A DNA stretch of 7,979 bases from an uncultured Planctomycetaceae bacterium (GTDB taxonomy: Bacteria > Planctomycetota > Planctomycetia > Planctomycetales > Planctomycetaceae): assembly GCA_937952455.1 (NCBI GenBank), contig CALFYU010000753.1:1-7979 (forward strand). The letters run 5' to 3'. Position 1 is the stretch's first letter, and each line of letters opens with the position of its first letter. Below are positions 4,450-7,979 of this stretch, one piece after another. Both the position numbers and the translations under genes were made by a program. The notes under the pieces are model-generated. The model was not told the origin of the DNA. It was given only the letters and a program-made list of their open reading frames with translations, and did not search any database.

Positions 4450-6864
4450 GTGATTCCGGACCGAAACAACCGCATACGCGAACTGTTCGCCCAGGCGATC
4501 GAACTGGACGAGAAATCGCGCAGCGAATTTCTCGAGCGGGAGTGCGGCGACGATCCGGAGATTCGCGGCGAGATCGAATCGCTGCTAAAGCATCACACGC
4601 TCGAAACAATCCTCCCGGAGGGACTGCCGGACAATCCCATCGCCGCCGCAGCCGGGTCGGCACGTCTCAGCGAACGTCCCTATCGCCGCGTCTTTGCGTC
4701 CACGCTGAGTGACCTCGCCGAACGCTGCTTTCGCAACCGGCTGTTGCGCAACCTGATTTTATTCGCGCTGGGCATTCTGCTCGCCAGCGTGGGGATCTGG
4801 ATGTACGGCGGCATGAAGGACTCATTGCGCAAAATCCTGGCGGCGAAGTTACAAGGGCTGCTCGATGCCGACGTCGCGGCGCTGGAAATCTGGATGAACG
4901 ACAAAAAATCATCGGCCGCGCTCTGGGCCGAACAACGCGACGTGCGCACGGCGACGGAGGCGTTGGTCGAGTTGGGGCGATCCGAAAACACCACCCGCGA
5001 GGACCTGTTGAAGTCCCCTGCACTGGCTGATTTACGCGACGACTTGAGTATGTTCCACAACCGAGACGGCAATGCGGGATTCGCCGTTCTCGATCCCTCC
5101 GGCCGCGTCTTGGCGGCCGAAAGCGACGACGACATCGGCAAACGCTTAGGCCCCCGCGGGATGGCCGTGTTGGCGAAGGTGATAGAGGGCGAAACGACAA
5201 TCACTAAACCTTTTCCGAAAGGGGCCTTTGCCCGCGACCAGGAAATCCGCCGTGACCTGCCGGTCATCTGGGCCAATGCTCCAGTCCGTAATGCCCAAGG
5301 CGACGTTATCGCCGCCCTCGGTTTCGGGTGGCGGGCCGACCACCAATTTACCAACATCCTTTCGGTCGGCCGTATGGGCCGCTCGGGCGAAACCTATGCG
5401 TTCGATGCGCAGGGCCAATTGCTGACCGAAAGCCGCTTCGATCCGCAGCTTCGGGAACTCGGCCTAATTCCCGATTCCCCCGAGAGCCGGTCGATCTTCA
5501 ACGTCCACGTCCGCGACCCCGGCGGCGATCTGACGACCGGTTATCGTCCCAAGACGGAATTGCAGAACAGGCCCTTAACGAAAATTGCCGCTGCCGCCAT
5601 CTCCAGCGCGGCTCTGCAGAACTCGAAACTGCAAAGCGGGGTAATCCTCGATCCCTATCGCGACTATCGTGGCGTTCGCGTGATCGGCGCATGGCGCTGG
5701 CTGCCGGAATATAACATGGGGGTCGTGAGTGAGGTCGACAGTGACGAAGCCTATGCCCTGTTGCGGTATCCGATCGTGGCATTTTGGATCCGCACCGGTT
5801 GTCTGGCGGCGGCGATTTGCGGGTTGCTGATTGCTGCTGCGCGGATTGCCTACCTCAAAAAAAAAATGGGCGTCTATCAGCGGATCGGTCAATACTCGCT
5901 GCTTCGCAAAATCGGTGAAGGGGGAATGGGCGAAGTCTATCTGGCGCGACACGCGTTATTGCGGCGGCCGACGGCCGTCAAACTGCTCAAAGGGAGCCGA
6001 CACCGCCACGATGACATCCGACGGTTCGAGCGGGAGGTCCAACTCGCCAGCCAACTCGAACATCCGAATACGATTGAGATTTACGACTACGGCCGGACGT
6101 CGGACGATATTTTCTTTTATGCGATGGAATACTTGCCCGGAATTTCGTTAGCGGAACTCGTCGCCCTCAGCGGTCCGGTTCCCGCGGCCCGCGCGATTTT
6201 TCTGCTGCAGCAAATCTGCCGATCGCTCCGCGAGGCGCACGGCATCGGGTTGGTCCATCGGGACGTGAAACCGCAAAATATTATGCTGTGCGATATGGGG
6301 GGCGAGGCCGATTTCGTCAAGGTCTTGGATTTCGGCTTGGTAAAGAATGTCATCGATACGGATGTGACACAGACGTTAATGCCGGCGGAGATTGTGGGCA
6401 CGCCGATGTATATGTCGCCCGAGCGACTGCAAGATCCCGGCGAAGTCGACGGTCGGGCCGACATCTATTCGGTCGGCGCCGTGGCCTATTTCCTGTTGAC
6501 CGGCCGGCAACTCTTCGACGGCCGCCATCAAATGGACATAGTGTTTCACGCCGTCAATGTGATGCCCGATCCTCCGTCGGAGGTCGCCCGTGCCTCCGTG
6601 CCGGACGAATTGAATCAACTGGTGATGCAGTGCCTGGCCAAGTCCGCCGCGAATCGCCCACCCAATATGCAAGCCTTGATCGACGTTCTGGACGTGTTAG
6701 CCGAAACCCACGTCTGGACGCCGCAAGACGCCCGCAACTGGTGGAACAAAAACCAGGCGGAATTGCGTACGACGACAGCCATCGCCTCACTTTTGGAGAC
6801 TCTGCCCGGCGCTACGAAGACGGTCACCTACGCCGCAGCGGCCAAATCACTGGCAAAACATTGA
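4450..6864 (+). CDS. Transmembrane Ser/Thr protein kinase with double-Cache-like sensor
   Basis: This 804-aa receptor kinase starts at GTG, with AAGG 9 bases upstream and an in-frame stop just before it. Residues 1-50 form a helical leader (RIRELFAQAIEL...EIESLLKHH) typical of ECF-linked kinases. TM1 is at about 99-120 and TM2 at about 441-464. The roughly 320-residue exported region between them looks like a double Cache ligand-binding domain: FAVLDPSGRVLA (211-222), PVIWANAPVRNAQGDVIAAL (271-290), GETYAFDAQGQLL (313-325) and DYRGVRVIGAWRWL (405-418). The cytoplasmic kinase domain (about 482-750) is complete: GEGGMGEVY (489-497), K511, E529, HRDVKPQN (603-610), DFG (627-629), GTPMYMSPE (650-658), D671 and R736. 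The C-terminal 50 residues are unassigned. It probably forms an operon with the sigma gene. The ligand is unknown; the Cache call is by pattern. Confidence 0.9.
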   Translation: MIPDRNNRIRELFAQAIELDEKSRSEFLERECGDDPEIRGEIESLLKHHTLETILPEGLPDNPIAAAAGSARLSERPYRRVFASTLSDLAERCFRNRLLRNLILFALGILLASVGIWMYGGMKDSLRKILAAKLQGLLDADVAALEIWMNDKKSSAALWAEQRDVRTATEALVELGRSENTTREDLLKSPALADLRDDLSMFHNRDGNAGFAVLDPSGRVLAAESDDDIGKRLGPRGMAVLAKVIEGETTITKPFPKGAFARDQEIRRDLPVIWANAPVRNAQGDVIAALGFGWRADHQFTNILSVGRMGRSGETYAFDAQGQLLTESRFDPQLRELGLIPDSPESRSIFNVHVRDPGGDLTTGYRPKTELQNRPLTKIAAAAISSAALQNSKLQSGVILDPYRDYRGVRVIGAWRWLPEYNMGVVSEVDSDEAYALLRYPIVAFWIRTGCLAAAICGLLIAAARIAYLKKKMGVYQRIGQYSLLRKIGEGGMGEVYLARHALLRRPTAVKLLKGSRHRHDDIRRFEREVQLASQLEHPNTIEIYDYGRTSDDIFFYAMEYLPGISLAELVALSGPVPAARAIFLLQQICRSLREAHGIGLVHRDVKPQNIMLCDMGGEADFVKVLDFGLVKNVIDTDVTQTLMPAEIVGTPMYMSPERLQDPGEVDGRADIYSVGAVAYFLLTGRQLFDGRHQMDIVFHAVNVMPDPPSEVARASVPDELNQLVMQCLAKSAANRPPNMQALIDVLDVLAETHVWTPQDARNWWNKNQAELRTTTAIASLLETLPGATKTVTYAAAAKSLAKH
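5857..5866 (+). other. A10 run at the TM2-kinase junction
   Basis: Ten consecutive A residues encode the three lysines and first base of the following Met (YLKKKM, 468-473) directly after TM2. The run is conspicuous in a GC-rich gene and is a potential site of RNA polymerase or ribosome slippage. A shift into the +1 frame would end at a stop at 6149-6151, leaving a sensor without a kinase. It may simply be a basic stop-transfer patch. Confidence 0.4.
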
Positions 6865-6996
6865 TCGGCAGCACGCTCGAATACCACGGCGATACACGCT
6901 GCCCCCCGCGCGCTTGCCACCAACCCCATCAACTGCAACAATCGAGCCGAACAGGATAGGGCTTGCCCGTCAGTGCCGACTCTGCGACGGTCAAAA

Positions 6997-7019
6997 CACT
7001 GCTGGACATGCCAGCAGTG
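6997..7019. terminator. Perfect 9-bp hairpin downstream of the kinase gene
   Basis: CACTGCTGG (6997-7005) and CCAGCAGTG (7011-7019) pair perfectly around a 5-base loop (ACATG). It starts 133 bases after the kinase stop and ends 53 bases before the ATG of the 7073-7930 gene. No T-run follows on the plus strand; on the minus strand TTTTG follows. It could be a weak terminator, a leader structure for the next gene, or a copy of a dispersed palindrome. Confidence 0.45.
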
Positions 7020-7072
7020 AAACCCCACGGCGATTATGCCAAGGCGTATAGGTTTCGAGCGAAAATCTAACA

Positions 7073-7930
7073 ATGCTCGATGTGGCGATCATTGGACTCG
7101 ACCCGGACTGGGAAACGACGTACCGACCGGCTCTGCGAAAATTGCGAGACCGGTTGCGCGTGCGCGCCGTGTTTGACGCCGTAGCCAGCCGCGCGGATCA
7201 GGCCGCCGCGGACTTTCAGGCATCGGTTTGCCACGGCATTCTTCGCACCGCCACCTTGCCTTCGATCCGGGCCATCCTGGTGCTGGGAGACGCTTGGTAC
7301 CGCGACGCCCTGGTAACGTTCTTATTGCGCGGCAAGAAACCGGCATTCTTAGCCGACATTGCAACAATCGTCCACACTGCGGCGGGCGGCAACAGTGACG
7401 CTGGCGGCCCAATGATCGTGCCGGGGTTGCCGCTGCGATACACGCCGGCGACCAGCCGCTTGCGGGAATTGATGGCCACGCGGCTGGGGGCGGCCACCGA
7501 GATGGAGGCGAAACACCACCGTCCCCAAGACGGTATGCCGGTGGAGACGGCGGTCGCGCTGGTCGACTGGTGCCGCTATCTGGTAGGGACGCCCGCCGTG
7601 GCGACGTCGTTGTCGTCTGACTCGGTATCCCTGGAGTTTCCGCCCGCGCGGTCGCATGCCGCGACAACCATCGCCCGGATAGAGGTTGCACAGGGCGTTC
7701 GCGAATTCAGCGCCACGGTGACGTGCGAGCGGGGAACGGCGACGCTGGCCGGCATGAAAAACATCAACTGGACCCACGCCGGCGATCAACGGGCCGAGAC
7801 GCTTGAAGGAGAACGGGATGCGGTGGTCGTGTTGCTGGACCTATTCTGCCGCCGCGTCCTGGGCGGCCTCGTCCCCATCCCCACGATTGACGATCTCGCC
7901 ACGTCCATCCGCCTTGCTCGTCCGTCGTGA
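7073..7930 (+). CDS. Gfo/Idh/MocA-like protein with degraded NAD-binding motif
   Basis: This 285-aa protein resembles Gfo/Idh/MocA oxidoreductases but is shorter than most members (often 330-400). The N-terminal half has a Rossmann-like pattern: VAIIGLDPDW (4-13) where GxGxxG is expected, VRAVFDAVASRADQAA (30-45), and SIRAILVLGDAWYRDALVTFL (64-84) followed by GKKPAFLAD (87-95) in place of the usual EKP. The C-terminal half keeps ALVDWCRYLVGTP (162-174) and a final segment of family type (ALVDLF-like helix, GGLVPIPTIDDLATSIRLA, 264-282). Only the first glycine of the dinucleotide motif is retained, so cofactor binding may be altered or lost. The ATG at 7073 has no strong ribosome site. It lies 208 bases after the kinase gene and may be a separate unit. 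Substrate unknown. Confidence 0.7.
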   Translation: MLDVAIIGLDPDWETTYRPALRKLRDRLRVRAVFDAVASRADQAAADFQASVCHGILRTATLPSIRAILVLGDAWYRDALVTFLLRGKKPAFLADIATIVHTAAGGNSDAGGPMIVPGLPLRYTPATSRLRELMATRLGAATEMEAKHHRPQDGMPVETAVALVDWCRYLVGTPAVATSLSSDSVSLEFPPARSHAATTIARIEVAQGVREFSATVTCERGTATLAGMKNINWTHAGDQRAETLEGERDAVVVLLDLFCRRVLGGLVPIPTIDDLATSIRLARPS

Positions 7931-7979
7931 CTTGTCACGGTCCTGCCAGCCATGTCTTAGCATCTATGAAGAAGCCGCG
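7931..7979. other. Window edge after the oxidoreductase-like gene
   Basis: Forty-nine bases with no terminator hairpin that I can see. An ATG at 7966 followed by AAGAAG could open a further gene outside the window, but nothing else supports it. Confidence 0.3.

Noticed and set aside
6867..6903. GGCAGC / GCTGCC pairing just after the kinase stop
   Set aside because: Six base pairs with a 25-base loop and no T-run is too weak to call a terminator.
7966..7979. Possible start of another gene (ATG AAG AAG ...)
   Set aside because: Only four codons are visible, with no convincing ribosome site.
1..7979. CRISPR array, tRNA, rRNA or transposase
   Set aside because: I saw no regularly spaced repeats, no cloverleaf-like or rRNA-like sequence, and no transposase or integrase motif in any plausible frame.

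Overview
The window most likely comes from a planctomycete chromosome. The evidence is an ECF sigma factor of the Sigma70_ECF type placed directly upstream of a membrane Ser/Thr protein kinase, a GC-rich coding style, several short 'MTTDKPxWWQSW' membrane proteins, and a short, divergent Gfo/Idh/MocA-like protein. This assignment is an inference from gene content; no rRNA or tRNA is present.

Layout. Positions 95-1620 hold four minus-strand genes that read as one run: a double zinc-ribbon protein (1228-1620), then three small single-pass membrane paralogues (834-1157, 437-757, 95-379). They share a nearly constant N-terminus and transmembrane segment but have diverged exported parts. A 15-base direct repeat (79-93 and 415-429) lies just past the stops of the last two copies. 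The divergent gap 1621-1864 carries a 12-bp dyad (1745-1776) between two opposed TATGAT boxes. A plus-strand HpcH/HpaI-type class II aldolase (1865-2641) follows.

Positions 2736-3573 hold a second minus-strand pair: an 89-aa cysteine-motif protein and an RsbW-like HATPase_c_2 anti-sigma regulatory protein, with a probable terminator in the convergent gap beside the aldolase. Across a 260-base divergent region lies the plus-strand signalling unit: an ECF sigma factor (3834-4397) and an 804-aa kinase (4450-6864). The kinase has an N-terminal leader, a transmembrane segment, a probable double-Cache sensor, a second transmembrane segment and a complete Hanks-type kinase domain at the C-terminus. 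A short gap with a perfect 9-bp hairpin separates it from a Gfo/Idh/MocA-like protein (7073-7930) with a degraded dinucleotide-binding motif.

How the genes may work together. The kinase looks like a receptor for a small extracytoplasmic ligand that would signal through phosphorylation to the adjacent sigma factor. The RsbW-like protein, expressed divergently, belongs to a different class of sigma control (partner switching), so two kinds of phosphorylation-linked sigma regulation sit back to back. The aldolase, zinc-ribbon and oxidoreductase-like genes have no evident functional tie to the signalling unit. I find no clear wholly new system; the most unusual features are the kinase architecture, the diversifying membrane paralogues and the divergent dyad.
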